64,000 nt of DNA from Kappaphycus alvarezii (GCA_002205965.3 NADL03000458.1:434001-498000); one strand, 5' to 3'. Positions 46,571 through 59,700 are shown, counted from the stretch's first letter. Made by a program: numbers and translations. The notes: generated by a model from the sequence alone, not told the origin.

Positions 46571-49500
46571 AAGGTCCGCCGAAAGGAAAGAACGCTCCGG
46601 TTGGACCAAGTATGAGTGACTTTGAACGTCTTGTTGCAGAGGTTAGGCAACTAGACAAAGTTTACAGAGTCCAGTGTTGAAAGAAGAGATTTGCACTGGT
46701 GATAGCTCTGAAGTTGAAAGAAGTCAAAGAGGTCATGCGTTGAGAGTCTCGAAGACTAGTGTGGAATCCAATACTATAGTAAATAGTCATGATGACAACA
46801 ACCAAGTCAGTGAGGAAGTAATTCCAGTGGAGGAATTAATTGTACTTGATGGAACACTGAAAGATGTTAAAGTGTCCGTCCTCAAAGACGATGGTTGTAA
46901 TACAAATGTAGTATCAAGGGATTTCGCAGCTCGAAACAGAGAAAGGTTTCGATTCAAGAAAGTTAGTGTCACTGTCAATCATTCGAGCAAGAAGTCAAAG
47001 GAAAAAGCGTCAGAAGTCATTCTAGAAGCAACATTGAAGATTGGTTCCCATCTGTATTCATCAAATTGGGTTGTTGCAGATTGTAGATATGATGTGCTTC
47101 TTGGAATGCCATGGCATGTTGCCAACAATCCTGATATAGATTATCAAGAACGGATTGTTAAGGTTGGCAAAGACTTGATTCCAATGACTGAGGATAATTC
47201 GAACAAAGAAGTAAGAGTCACAAGCATTGGAGTTAAGAAATTCCGGAACATGATTAGGAGAAAGAATCATGGGAAAGATTTCAATGTTTATCAACTCATT
47301 AATGTGAATGAGTTTAAATTGACTAAACCCTCAGCAGTCGAAGGTCAAAAGCATGTTAATTTGGAAAAGCTGTTGTCTCAATTTAAGGATGTCTTCAAAG
47401 GGGAACTACCTGCTGGACTACCACCAAAGAGAAGTGTGGATCATGAGATTGAGGTTGAGAAAGGTTCTAAGCCACCTCATCGTCCATTGTTTCAGTTATC
47501 CCCGGCGGAGTTGAAAGCTGCAAAGGAATATGTGGAAGATTTGCTGAGAAATAAGAAGATCAGGCCAAGTAAGTCACCGTATGGATCACCTTTATTTTTC
47601 GTCCAAGAGAAGGACAAACTGCGAGGAGTGGTCGATTATCGAGCACTTAATCGAATCACGAAAAAGAATAATGCACCTTGCCTAGATCAGATGAGATGTT
47701 TGATAGGCTTGGTGACGCAAGAGTCTTCTCAAAGTTGGACTTGAAAACTGGTTTCCATCAGATACGCGTGAAGCCTGAGGATATAGAAAAGACTGCATTC
47801 AATACGAAGTACGGACAGTTTGAGTATCTTGTTATGCCGATGGGTTTATGTAATGCCCCGGCTACATTCCAGTCGTTAATGAACCGTATCTTCTATGATT
47901 GTATTGATGTCTTTATGGTTGTGTACATTGATGATCTTCTAATATTCAGCAAGGATGAAGAAAGCCACCTCAAGCATCTGGAAATAGTACTAAGCCGCCT
48001 GAAAGAACATGAGCTTTACGTTTCCCCGAAGAAATGTGATTTTCTGAAAACAGAAATTGATTTCTTGGGCTTCATAGCTGGCAAAGATGGTCTTCGCGTT
48101 AACCCAGAAAAAGTCGAGGTTTTGAAGACATGGCCGAAGCCGAAAACTGTTACAGATATTAGAGTTTTGTTGGCTTACTTCAATTCTTCCGCAGGTTTAT
48201 TCCTAAGTTCTCGGAAATTGCAGCGCCATTAACCGATCTGACAAAGAAAGATATCGGTGTTGGTAAGTGGAATGAAAAGTGTGATGAAGCATTCCAAAAG
48301 TTGAAAGAAGCCATCACCCAAGCCCCTATTCTTGTTGCACCAGACTGGAACAAGAGTTTTCGAGGTCATGTTGATGCCTCGCAATATGCGGTTGGAGGAA
48401 CTTTAACACAACTAGATGAGAATGGAAAGGATCGTGTTATTGCCTTCTATTCTAAAAAGTTGTCTCCTACTGAAAGAGATTATTCCGCAAATGATAGGGA
48501 GCTTCTTGGTTTGATATCTTTTCTTCAGAGGTTCAGATGTTATTTGGAAGGTTCATCATTTGAGATTATAACTGACAATCAGGTCCTCAAGCATTTATTC
48601 ACAAAGCCAAAGTTGAGCCGAAAAGAGGCTAGGTACATCGAAACGCTTGGTAATTTTGGAATATTTCCAATAACCTTGAAGCAAGGAAAAATTCATGTAC
48701 TTGGTGATGCTTTGTCAAGAGCTCCTCATGTGATTAACTCTAAGAATATGGATAACCCTTCAGTTAACGATGTGGAAGTGTTATCTTTTGATCTTGATGA
48801 TATTCTTAGCAGTTATGATGATGATCAGTTCTTTGGACCTATTGTTAGAGCACTAGATGGAAATTGGCCTTCTGATGAGACTAAGAAAGTACAGCTTGAA
48901 AAGATGATTCATATGTTTAGGCGAGAAGGAAAACGACTGATGTATGGTAAGAAACTGTGTGTTCCAAGGAAGAGTGTTTCAGATATACTGCAGCTAGCGC
49001 ATGATTCGAAAATATGTGGACATTTTGCTTTTGCGAAGACTTTATCGAGGCTCTCGAACTATCATTGGAGACATAAGACTCGTGATGTTCGAAATTATGT
49101 CCAAGGATGTCTTCGATGTCAACAAGCAAAAGATTCGAATCAGAAGAAAATGACAGTTCCAACGTCATTAGAGATGCCTGAGAGAAGATGGGGATCTCTA
49201 GCTACTGACTTTATTGTACACCTTCCAATGGCGAAGAATGGAAAAGATGCAGTCACAACTTGGGTTGATCGTCTTACAAGAAGAGTCCATTTCATTCCTT
49301 GTAATGTGAATGACACGGCAGTGAATGTGGCTACTTCATTCTTCAACAACATATTCAAGCTCCATGGCTTACCAGATAACATTGTTTCAGACAGAGACCC
49401 TAAGTTTACTTCAAAGTTCTGGGAAAATGTGATGAAGCTATGTGGAGTGAAGTTGAAGATGTCCACAAGTCGTCATCCGCAGACAGATGGTGCATCGGAG

Positions 49501-50292
49501 ATTATGAACCGAATGGTTGAAAATTATTTACGGTGTTATTGCTCGTACCATCAGAATGATTGGGATGAATTGCTACCTGCTGCAGAGTTTGCATATAACT
49601 CTTCTGTGACTGAAGACTTGGGAATGTCTCCATTCGAAATGGACTTGGGATACAATCCGAAGACACCTCTTGATATGATTTCAGGAGCTGAGATACCGAT
49701 TGAAAGCGTTGAGGAGTTTAAGACGAGATTGAAAAATTCTTTGGAGGATGCTAAGTTCTCGTACAAAGTGTCTAAGGCTAGGCAAAGTGCGATATCCTCT
49801 CAACGTTATCAAGCTACGAGTTATCAAGTGGGATCGAAAGTATGGCTGAACAAATCTTTGTTTACGGATTCATATTCAAGGTCTCAGGAAACACAGAAGC
49901 TGACGGCAAGAAGGTATGGGCCATTTCTAGTGAAGGAGTTAATTGGAAAGAATGCTTTAAGGTTGGATCTACCAAGTCACCTTAAGATCCATCCAGTTGT
50001 TCATGTGATCCACACAACTCCATACAGGGAACAGCCTGCCGAAATTGGGATGCCCATTCTTGAAAGACCTGATCCAATACCCATGCCTGAAGGAGAAGAA
50101 CAAGTCGTTGGAAGTATTTTAAAGCACAGAAAGAGAGGAAGAGGATATCAGTTCCTTACATTAATGAAGGGGGCGCCAACTCATGAAGCTGAGTGGCAGC
50201 CAACAAGAGATTTCGTGGATCGTGATGGTACTGTAACCGATGTTTGGCACAAATACATTATTGATAATGGATTACTACCTGAGTATCATTGA
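46571..50292 (+). CDS. pol: Ty3/gypsy Pol (protease, RT, RNase H, integrase)
   Basis: Protease has a D-D-G triad (KDDGCNTNVVS, 46887-46895) where D-S/T-G is usual. RT starts near 47440 (DHEIEVEKGSKPPHRP) and has GVVDYRALNRITKK and the YIDD box (47924-47935). RNase H follows (HVDASQYAVGGTL, about 48369; ITDNQVLKHLF). Integrase has a zinc-binding part (HDSKICGHFAFAKTLSRL to CLRCQQAK, 49000-49125), ATDFIVHLP, IVSDRDPKFTS and GASEIMNRM with the catalytic D, D and E. The C-terminal tail (VVGSILKHRKRGRGYQF, EAEWQPTRDFVDRDG) looks like a chromodomain, as in chromoviruses. Frame changes near 46660, 47680 and 48185 are all -1. The last two are repaired by one T in a short T run. No other stop occurs. 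Confidence 0.9.
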
Positions 50293-50305
50293 CGGGGTCG
50301 TCAAT

Positions 50306-50321
50306 AGAGAGGAGGTGGGAA
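50306..50321 (+). promoter_or_regulatory. Polypurine tract of the Ty3/gypsy element
   Basis: agagaggaggtgggaa lies a few bases upstream of the 3' LTR, after the pol stop. Such tracts prime plus-strand DNA synthesis in LTR elements. Confidence 0.75.
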
Positions 50322-50324
50322 TAG

Positions 50325-50697
50325 TGTAACAATCCAGAATAGTCTACGGTATTCTAGGCTGTTCTGGACGCATGCCAGCAAGGCATATTTAGCGTGGCAT
50401 TTATCTTTTTAGTTTTTATTTTGCCTGTAGAATTTTATATTGCATTGCTGTAACGCAACTAGAGGTTTCCAAATAGTGTTCTAGAATAGTTTGGAGTACT
50501 TTAGAACTTTCTAGTCAGTATATTTGATATGTGTGATTTTGCAAACATTTAGAGGGGGTGAGAATCACTATATAAGGAACGGTTATTGCCGAGTAGCGGC
50601 ACCAACACCCAACCAACTATTATCCATCGATCAAAGTATACGTTTTGAGTTTATTTTATCTGTCTTCCTTTGCCCCAACTGGTCTTCCGTTTCACTA
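50325..50697 (+). repeat. 3' LTR of the Ty3/gypsy element
   Basis: 373 bp, direct copy of 44822-45193, followed by the GGTAA target duplication. It carries one additional T at its last few bases (cactaggtaa against cacaggtag at the 5' copy). Confidence 0.95.
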
Positions 50698-50702
50698 GGT
50701 AA

Positions 50703-53700
50703 GGTAGAAAGACTCCTGATCTACCCGATGACTAATTACTTCGGCACTGTGGACTCCGAATGAGCATTTCGATATTTTTAAAATAACTCCCGGATCAAGT
50801 AAGGTATCCAGGATGCACGTCAATGAGTCGAGTAGCAAGTCCTCTCTTCCTTTTCCAACACTGGTTTCTTCCATAAATGACAACATATCGCGGCAGTTCC
50901 GGTCACTAAATATTTCGTTTACCACACTTACAAATGTACTAGCGACTTGATTTATCCTGTAAGAAGTCAACTATAGTGAGTCATGCAAATGGCAGTTCGT
51001 ACAGGTGTGTAAGGCTTGTAAAACGTATGTACCCCAACCTGGTGGAACCTATGCTTAATGTTACATGCTAAATATAACCTCCTCTATGCGAACGAATCCA
51101 TAATTTCTATCATAATTTTCGAAGGGCATTATTCCGTGGCTGTGAGAGAAATCAGTTTCAGAAAGTCTTAATTCACCCTCTTTCCTCCACATTTCTTCAG
51201 AGAGAAGACTTTATTGGAAGCCTTAAAGGATACTGATGGTTTGCGGAGTCGAAGATTCAAGAGCATATAAGCAGCAGAATTCCATGCCTGCGATACCTCC
51301 AGAAAACGCTTGCGCATAAGCTAGAATACCGGATTTAAACGAGGAAGGACATTAATTTTGTTCTGTATGTGTGGATTGAACTCCAAAGTATTTCCCCTTG
51401 GAAGCAATATGCAGTAGCCGCTTTGCTACATGGCTTACATTATAATAATTTTCCTTGCATTTCAGCTTTTCAAATTTATACTGTCTACTTTACACCTATT
51501 GTCCAGGGGATATTGAGAGGCTACTGCGAATCAACAGTCAAACTCTAGGCTAGTTATATGGTAACTGAAGGTAAGGTAGCCAGGTTACTGAAGAGGGCAT
51601 TGGCTAGCTTCCATTGCATTTAAATAATGTCAAACTATAATGATAACGATTATAGTACTAATTTCTATGTTTTTGATGGAACCCAACCACAATTGATAAA
51701 ACAGTGTAAAGATCACCACCACTTGGATAGACGTATAAGGATGGCTCGACTACTCGAAAAAGGTTTGTGAAGTCCACCGCTTACCCTGAAAACATAGCCC
51801 ACTAGGCGGCTTTTCTTAGTCAGGAGTTTAAATAAAGGTTCACCACACACCGTACCCTGCTGTGCTCAAAACTACCATCATTTTGACGGACTGCGAGGGT
51901 TTGCAGTCTTCATAGCCTTGCAGGTTGGTCATCAAGCTGGCTCATCCGTATTTCTCGCTGTTGTCGTCTCCGTCTCTATCTGTAGGTCTCTGTGCCTACA
52001 GCGGGAGTTTTACAAAGAAAAAGACATTCCACTGCAGAGGTAGCAAAAGGTGGTCGCCGTACTCGATCACGTCGCCCACCATGCCAACGAGCATCAATTA
52101 CAGAGGCCGATATTCGTTCAATCCGAGAGTCTCAAAGTAGTGTCCTCGGTAGAGTGGCTGCTGTAGAGAGACAGATGAGTAGTTCTCGCATATGTAATCA
52201 CACTGAATTGATTGATGAGCGAGTGAATTCATTCCGTATTCGAGCAAAAGTTGACATTCTATGTGAGATGGCGCGACCGTTAAGGACAAGAAAGGTCCAT
52301 GAGGAAGAAGTTTTCGGATCCGTCCTCTACAGATCTGCAATTACGATGGAGTAACCATGTGACTACCGTATTTTTCAGTATTTGGTGACAGACATAACGC
52401 GTTCTGCAACCGCATCTGAAGATAAGTTTCGATTTTTTCCTTCTTTAGTCGAAATTGAATACCCTCCGTAGCGCTTCAAGAATCCCATGTCATGTTCTTG
52501 TCATGCAGGAGCCTTTTAGATTGTTTGGGTGTACAGAACGAAGATGACAAAGTACGGCTACTTGTCAAGTCAAAAGAGACACAGCCGCTTCCACTGCTGA
52601 GAATAATGGGTGGATCCCAATGGTGGCAAAATGAATACAGTCTACCCTTAATTTGTTCGTTGGAATGGTCTTTAGTATGAAAATGCCTCAACAGCAACAA
52701 TACTTACAAAATACGATGTTTTTGGATGTAATAAAGTGTGAGGAAGCGACATGGGATCTTGAAGACGAATAGCTTGTTTCTCGCAAAAGATGGGAGAAAG
52801 CCCGCCCAGCCTTTGAAAGTTCACAACCGGACTACCTGCACTCGTTTGGAATTACATGGTGTTGGGACAGCGACGCTGCATAGAGATTTTACCGCAATTT
52901 CGGTGTACATGGTATAGATAGCTGCAATGTGCGGCTCGGAACTGTAACGCTCAATCTGCCTTGCACTATGTTGGTCGGTAAGGGGATCTTTGATTCGGTA
53001 AGGCCGTTACTGACAATTAGAGCTTTGAATCGTCTGTTTATCTAGACAAGTGTTAGTTTTTTACAAGAACAATAAAATCAGGTCGATAAAAATCAGCTAA
53101 ATCCCTCATTTTGTAGGTAAACTTGTGCTTGGAGATCCACTGCTTGTAAAGATTCAAACAACCACAAATAGAAAATGCCCACTTAGGCGAGAACTGCCGG
53201 TCTCTAGAATTCAGTGATCTCTAGGGACTAGGTGACAGCTCGCACGCGATTAATAAGGAGGACTTGACGTTTCCGAATTGGGTTCGACAGGAGACTAAAT
53301 CGCTGCTTGAGGGTATCCTAGAGCAGGAAGCGTTGAGTAGTATTGATTTGAATAAGATCAGTGGCATGTGATTATAAAAGGGGGTTTAAGAATTGATTGC
53401 GAAACAATGTTAAGAATTACGAGCTTCAGAAGGAGATTTTGGGAGAATCAGGGGCTTTAGGGCGATTTAGACAGAACGGGGTGGTGATTGAGAAGGAAGA
53501 AAAAGGCATAGAATAATCTGTTGATAAGTGTAGCGTGGTTTTTTATCAGCCCTGGGCCTCCAAAAGGTTGCCGGAGGAGATCTGAGTCTGGATTAGAGAG
53601 CAATGAACTAGAAGTATGCTGACACATTATCTGGCCCCAATAACTGTCAACTTAAATCGAAGCACATTTTTGTACATTAGACTCTTACATCTAATGATAG

Positions 53701-53850
53701 ACAAGTTTCCCTTATGAGAAATCTCAGTTCTGTTACCTTTCGCAGTGAACCAACCTACATACCCGCTCTTCTAACTCAGTCGCCTTTATCGCAGAGTTGT
53801 TTTTTCAAATAATATAGCATACGTTTTGAGTAAAATCATGTGATTGTAGA
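50703..53850. other. Unassigned region right of the Ty3 element
   Basis: Some plus-strand stretches look coding. At 51992-52354 a 120-codon frame has a basic start (AKGGRRTRSRRPP) and a helical RSIRESQSSVLGRVAAVERQ part. At 52522-52677 there is LLVKSKETQPLPLLRIMGGS. At about 52740-53045, a degraded frame includes SFGITWCWDSDAA and a TMLVGKGIFDSVRPLLTIRA end. Near 53230-53370 is INKEDLTFPNWVRQETKSL. They are separated by stops and gaps and may be exons or remnants of one decayed gene. I recognise no family. Confidence 0.35.
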
Positions 53851-53860
53851 CATAGTTCTC

Positions 53861-53909
53861 GCCGTTTCGGGATGCGTCAGATGCGGCAGCTGACACATTC
53901 CGAAACCGC
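53861..53909. repeat. Hairpin, 20-bp arms
   Basis: Left arm 53861-53880 (gccgtttcgggatgcgtcag) and right arm 53890-53909 (ctgacacattccgaaaccgc) pair with three mismatches around a 9-base loop. No gene is nearby on either side. Confidence 0.8.
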
Positions 53910-54960
53910 TGGAAGCATTGTTACAATCATAGCCCTCATCTTAGAACTATACCCACAGAATTTTACCTGAGTGAGTTGATTCCGGCTCCCGTGCTAGCTG
54001 CTAGCAGCTATGGGAAGTTTCGAAGGCTTGCTGACTTGTTCTGTACATATCAGCTACTTTAGGCGTTAGTATGTGTTATTATGGCTCATTTTGATCAATA
54101 AAAGGCTGAAGTAGTACATAATCCAGCGGCTGACTACAACGCAAAGTCCGGCAACGCATCGGCGATGCAGTACAGTTCCATGCATTTCGTTCTGCAGGTA
54201 AAGGTAATCTGACCTTGGCTGGCATAGTTCACAATGCGTTATACACTCGTCTGGGCCATAGCTAGTACTACTAGTGCTGCAGTTTGTAACTACGCTATTC
54301 CCAATAGCGGCCTACTGATCGTTTCTGTACATTCACTCCTTCATATCTCCCCCTGCATCTGCTTTTCAGTAGTAGCAGTTGATCCCGTAAGCGCGTGAGT
54401 CTAAAACACATTTCTGAAATGACAGCCCCTCCCACCTCTGCACTTTAAGCGCTATTTTCTGTCGTTCATCGCAAGCCAATGTGCTGATCTATGAAACTAG
54501 GTAATGCTCCCTCAACAATACTCAGTGCGACATTTGATTCCCGGTCGTGTTTATCTCCTCGTCTTGAAGAGCTACACGCTACCTTACTTATCCCCGATAA
54601 TTCTCAGTTCACCTTGGAATCTTTGCTACAAAAAGTTCAGCCGAACCTCCCTTAGCGTACTCCTCACCTGCACGGACCTCTCATCGATGATGTTTTTCAA
54701 TGACAGCTCTCCCTACTCACTAATGTCCCTCTCAACCTAAACTATCGAGCGCTCTGTTGCGGGGCCCTTGCAGAAGCAGATCATTGCAGAACGTTGCGGT
54801 ACTGACATCAGTGAATCATAGTCGACTACGATTCACTGATGTTAGTACCACAACGCAATGAAAAACAAGGCAGGTAGGAAAGTGTCAGAAATTAACTTTT
54901 TCAGAGGATGGTGAAGTGTTAGTCGAAGAAATTTGACGGATGGCACTTCGGGTATAGGTA
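53910..54960. other. Non-coding stretch with inverted repeats
   Basis: Apart from the hairpins listed separately, I see no gene. A short plus frame (54504-54740) has no motif. Confidence 0.45.
54782..54860. repeat. Long near-perfect palindrome centred on GTCGAC
   Basis: Arms 54793-54823 and 54824-54854 are inverted copies with three mismatches and no loop; the centre is gtcgac. The outer words cattgc (left) and gcaatg (right) extend the pairing after a five-base bulge. The total is about 75 bp. It could be a small foldback element or a structured transcript. A further perfect 16-bp palindrome, tagctgctagcagcta, lies near 53998, so several hairpins cluster in about 1 kb. Confidence 0.85.
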
Positions 54961-55059
54961 GAAGCTATTCGCTTCTGAAATATCCTCCGTTTGTTGAGTC
55001 GCTTGAGAACGCATATGCGTCATCACTGTAGTGAGAATGCAGTTGGATCCATTTCTCTG

Positions 55060-56200
55060 CTTTTTCCCTGGCTCCCATTCCCTGAATTTCCTCAAGCTCT
55101 CCTGACCTGCTCTTCTCCAACCTCAGCTCCCACATGGTAAATTCACACATCCAGCCCCTCCTCTTCCCCCAACCCGCCCCTATCAACGTTTCCACAATTT
55201 ATCTCTGACCGTATCCGGCCACTCTCTGCCCATGGGCACTCTCCATACCCTGCTTTTTATCCGTAACTATCCGTCCCCGACTCACAAATATACAACCTCA
55301 ACTCTCCAATCCCCATTTCTTCGCACACAACTCTCATCCACAATCATCTACCGCCAACTCTCTCGACACCTAAATACTTCCCCCAATTCTCATCCCCAAT
55401 CCCCAACTCCCCAACAACTTCTCAGCCCCCACTCTCCCCAAAACCCAATTCTCACCACAAACTCGAGTTGGTGGGGTGGGGATCCCCACCCTCAACTCTC
55501 CCCCATCCAATTCGTAATTCTAACTCTCCCCGCTCTCAACTCCCTCTTTCAGCGTCGAAACCGAACTCTCAACATTACAGCACTGCAACAACTTTCTACC
55601 CCAACCCTCGCCAAACGCAAATCCCACCACATACTCTCCTCCCCCAACTCTCCACACCCTCAACTCTCCATCTGTGACTCTTCCCTCCCCATTTTCACCC
55701 AGAACTTCGACATCAAGCTCTCTACACCCAACTCTCCCCCACGCCCATGTCTCCCCGAACAAAACTCCCGCCCCTAACCGTCCTCCTCAAATCTCATCTC
55801 ATACCCAACTATCACCCCCATCGTCGATACCCGAGTTTCCATAGCACTACTTTCCAACAATGCTCCACGCTTAACTATCTGCCCCCCGACTCTCCCCACA
55901 CTAATTCCTACCACTAGCTTTGAATACCCTAACCCTCCGACAACTCCACTCCCCCAACTCTCCGGCAACTCTCCATCCCCGTTCTCCACCCCCAAATTTC
56001 CGCATTCTAGCCCGAAATGGGTTAGCCGCACCCCTTCCCACTTCTCTCTTCCGACTTTCCTACCTTCTCCGTCCCTCCTTCCCCCCCACGCGCTGCCTTC
56101 AATTTCCTACCGCATTCCCATATTCTCTTCCATCCCTCCACCATCCCTCTCTCCCTTATATGGTCACCAATCCTTTTCACCCTCTCTCGCCAATACCCCT
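55060..56200. repeat. Pyrimidine-rich tract built of degenerate CAACTCTCC words
   Basis: The plus strand is C/T-rich for over 1 kb. In its middle (55290-55970), the word caactctcc, often followed by cc, returns more than ten times at irregular spacing. Long Ser/Pro/Asn frames (for example 55232-55777) are by-products of this repeat and are not called as genes. Confidence 0.8.
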
Positions 56201-56737
56201 GAATTTTTGCCAACGTCTCAGGTCCACAGACGTCAAGAACCTCACGAAAAGCAACTCGGAGATAACTTGGGGGCCAATTAACTCTTCATCTCGCAAAGCT
56301 GTTTTTGGTGTCAAAGTTTCTTCGCCTTCTGGCTCCGCCGTCCCGGGGCGATTGTCGTTTTTTTCCTCACTGTCTGCATTCCTATTTAAGTGAGACGCTT
56401 TGTAGGCCTCTCAGAAACCAGTACCGCCTTAAAATTGTTCCAATTTAACTGCCATCGAGGCCCTGAGGCCCAGGGGAATTAGTAATTATGTTTATGTCAA
56501 CACCATGGACGCAGGCATGAGAGAGAAATGTGTATGATGTCGACAGTGATGTCAACAAGCAACTCGAAACCAGGAAGGATCAGCTTGTGTTCCCGTTATT
56601 CATTGTACTGTACAGTAGTAGAGCACTACGGGCTGTTTATTTTACCCTTCTAGATCTATCACTGCCCTATTAACTACTGGTTATTAACAAACTGCTTTCA
56701 GCGGCTCTGTCATACTCTATTTGCGTGTCTTTCAAAC
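56201..56737. other. No recognised gene
   Basis: This is the transition from the pyrimidine-rich tract to the tnp2-like region. One GTACTGTACAGTA dyad lies near 56608. Otherwise nothing is supported. Confidence 0.45.
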
Positions 56738-59700
56738 ATGAGAAAGGATCGAAGACGAGGGTGGAGAATGCAAGAGACTAGTTTCTCCAATGTTAAGCGT
56801 CGGCGCCGATTGGCAGAGACGGAAGTGCTGATACCCTTACGACCGAACGACATTAGATCGCAGCCGGAGTCTACGGCAAATCCCAACTCATTAGCACAAG
56901 TGCCACCAGAGGGTGGCATTGAGGAACCCAACCCCGGGTCATGCCGAAGAACAGATGCAGAATCCGCGTATGAGAGACATTGGTGTCAGAAACACTCCTC
57001 GGTCTCACCGCTAGAACAAGATCAAATAGCCGTAGGACGCAATTTGGGAGGAGAAATGGATGGATTTGGGCCAATGCCTAACACTGCAACCGGTGGCACC
57101 CGGAGTCCCCGGTTTGGGGATGAATGTTTCGATTACCGTCAGAGTGAGCCGGTTGATGACGTGACAAATGAAACACACTGCAATGTGCAAACATTACCCA
57201 CCCTGAATAGCAATGGATATCTGGCTGTCATGTTGAAACGTCTAAGTCCGGTTTTAACGTTTGAGCGGTTACTGGGCTTTATGTCAATCACAAGCCTGGT
57301 AAGTCTATCTGCCAGGCAATATGAATTTATGGCTGCTGCGTTAAGAACTGCTAACAGCAATTTGAAGATGAAAACGTACAAGACGCTTCGCATCGTAATG
57401 GACAGAGATCTCGTTGCTTATTTTTTCCCATCAAGCTCTATTCGATTGATAAATATCGTACCACGTGGAGAAGCTTTACACCGAAGACTTCCGCAAGTGA
57501 GAACGGCGCATGAAGGGGATCAGCATCCTCTCAATTGCATGCGAATTATCTTGCTTTCCGAATGGGTTAAAGTAGATGTTCTGACGTACCCGTTCTACGC
57601 AGAGGTATTCGAGAATCAAAGAGAAGATGACGAAAATGTCGTGTCTGTAGAGGATACTCCTATTGTATGTCACCTGCACACAGCTTTATGGTATGACCTC
57701 CGATTGTAGGTCTCATTCTCTGGGACTATCAGGCCATCTTATAATGGTGATGTCATACTTATTCCATGCAGCTCACGACCGCGGCTCCCAAATGGTGAGT
57801 ACATAAGCAACAGGGGGTGGCCCGTTAGTATTGATGCTAGTTACGAATCCTCAGGAAGTATTGGATGTTACCTCATCGGTGGAGTTGTCGGAAGCATATG
57901 GTGTGTCAGTTCTCCAACTGGAGTACTACAGAACCTACCAGATGGCCAAGGGCATTGGGACTACGATGAAAGTGAAGTGTACAATTTATTTTCAAGATCG
58001 ATTCGGAGTTCACTGACGCACGTTCCGACAGAGACCACCGTTGCGTCCCAGAAACAAAGCTTTTTGACCGGACGGGAATGTTTTCGACAGTTGAGACACT
58101 TCCTGGGGACATTTGTGTATTTATCCGGCCCGAATTGTACTCGGGCCCGTCTGGGCTGGTATGTGTAATGATTAACTCCTTGGTGCGACATGCTCATGGC
58201 CAAACAGCTGACAGATTAGTATGGGTTAAACCCCATGATACAGAGACTGACAATCTAACTGGTCTGATTCAAGCATCTCCGCGAAAGTGTCACGAAATTA
58301 ACGCTTTGGAAAGCTGGCTGGAGAGGTTACCTAAATCCATCGAAAACCTCCAGAGTGAAGAAAAATGGGATGCTAAGTAATGGGACTACATACTTGGTCT
58401 ATAGAGTGGCTTTATATGCCGATGGGTTTAGGCAACACAAGTCATTATCTGACACACGTTCAGTTAGTGGTTGTTATATGATCCCACTCGGGCTATCATC
58501 CAGTACTCGTCCGTCAGTTGCGGCCACCAGAGTTCTCACATTCACGCCGGATGGGCAGGATGTTAATAACGCTTTGAACTTTATTATGGAAGACATAGCT
58601 CGGGCAGCTGTGGAGGGAATATTCGGAATGGACTCATACGGGAAAAAGGTAAGAATATTTATTGATCCCGTCTCCTTTTTCGGAGACTATCCCGCTGCAA
58701 CTGCAGTAAATGACTTTAGAGGTCACAATGCAGATGCATTCTGCAGCTTCTGTGCATTTCAAAAGCCGAAGAGTGGAGCAGATCCCGAAATTCTGTACTC
58801 AGCTGAAGTTCACAGTCGTCGGTTGGGATAAGTGAGATTAGACGAACGCATGTCTTACATCACGAACTTTAAACTCTCCGAAGGACTGATAAAGGGGCTC
58901 GGCTTAATTACCAGACAACTGCGGACTCTGGAAGGTTCCCAATGATGAGTTTATCGAAACTGCTGAGACAAAATAATTCAATGTATCGAACGACGTATTG
59001 GAACCACGATGTTGAGCCTTATTTTCAGTCTTACCTCAACCCTGCTTCTGTATCAGATCATTTACTTACTGGACTAACAAAAAATGTCCTCTCACTTTGT
59101 TTTAGAGAGCTGTTGAATGACGAAAAACGTGCGAGAGCTGAATTGTCTATCGTGAGTTGCATTGCAAGCAACGGGTTTCCTGTACAAGCAAATGTACTGC
59201 GGTGGAGCAAAAGTGGACAGAAAGAAGGTCTGCTCACTCCTACAATGTCTTCTCTATTTTGCGTTTTACTTTTTGCGATGCCTCTCTTCCAACAGACGTA
59301 CGAGGAGACTGGTAAAGCAGCACACTTATTAGCAAAAGATTTGCAGGATTTAGTTATGTCTGTCTACTACTGGCCCTTCATCCGTACTGCAGACAATCGC
59401 TGTCCCGTACGTAATCCAGATTGGAAGATCGAGGTGGAAGCAAAGCGAATAGAACTCTCTCGAAAGTTTGTAAGATCCGCGGCTACGGTGTATAAGTCAA
59501 ATGGAGAAAGGAGGCTGTGTTAGACAAACCTAATGCGCATCGTGCTACCGAGCTTTGCGTCCATACCATTCCTATCTTTGGTTATGCACGAAACTGCTCA
59601 GAAATGGTGCTAAAATCGGTATATAGATCTTTTAAAGATTGGCCAGAAACAAATACCCACCCGGATGCACATCTGAGTTCGGTAGAGCTTGCATTTGCAA

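Larger units (their letters stand above)
44822..50697 (+). mobile_element. Young Ty3/gypsy retrotransposon with LTRs and target duplication
   Basis: Complete structure: 5' LTR (44822-45193), leader, gag, protease, RT, RNase H, integrase with chromodomain-like tail, polypurine tract, 3' LTR (50325-50697). The element is flanked by GGTAA on both sides (44817-44821 and 50698-50702), a 5-bp target duplication. The LTRs differ by only two substitutions and one single-base indel in 372 positions, so insertion was recent. The coding part would be one long polyprotein if four -1 frame changes were removed. Confidence 0.95.

Noticed and set aside
55232-55777. 181-codon plus-strand frame rich in Ser, Pro and Asn
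   Set aside because: It is a direct reading of degenerate CAACTCTCC repeats, and neighbouring frames are open too.
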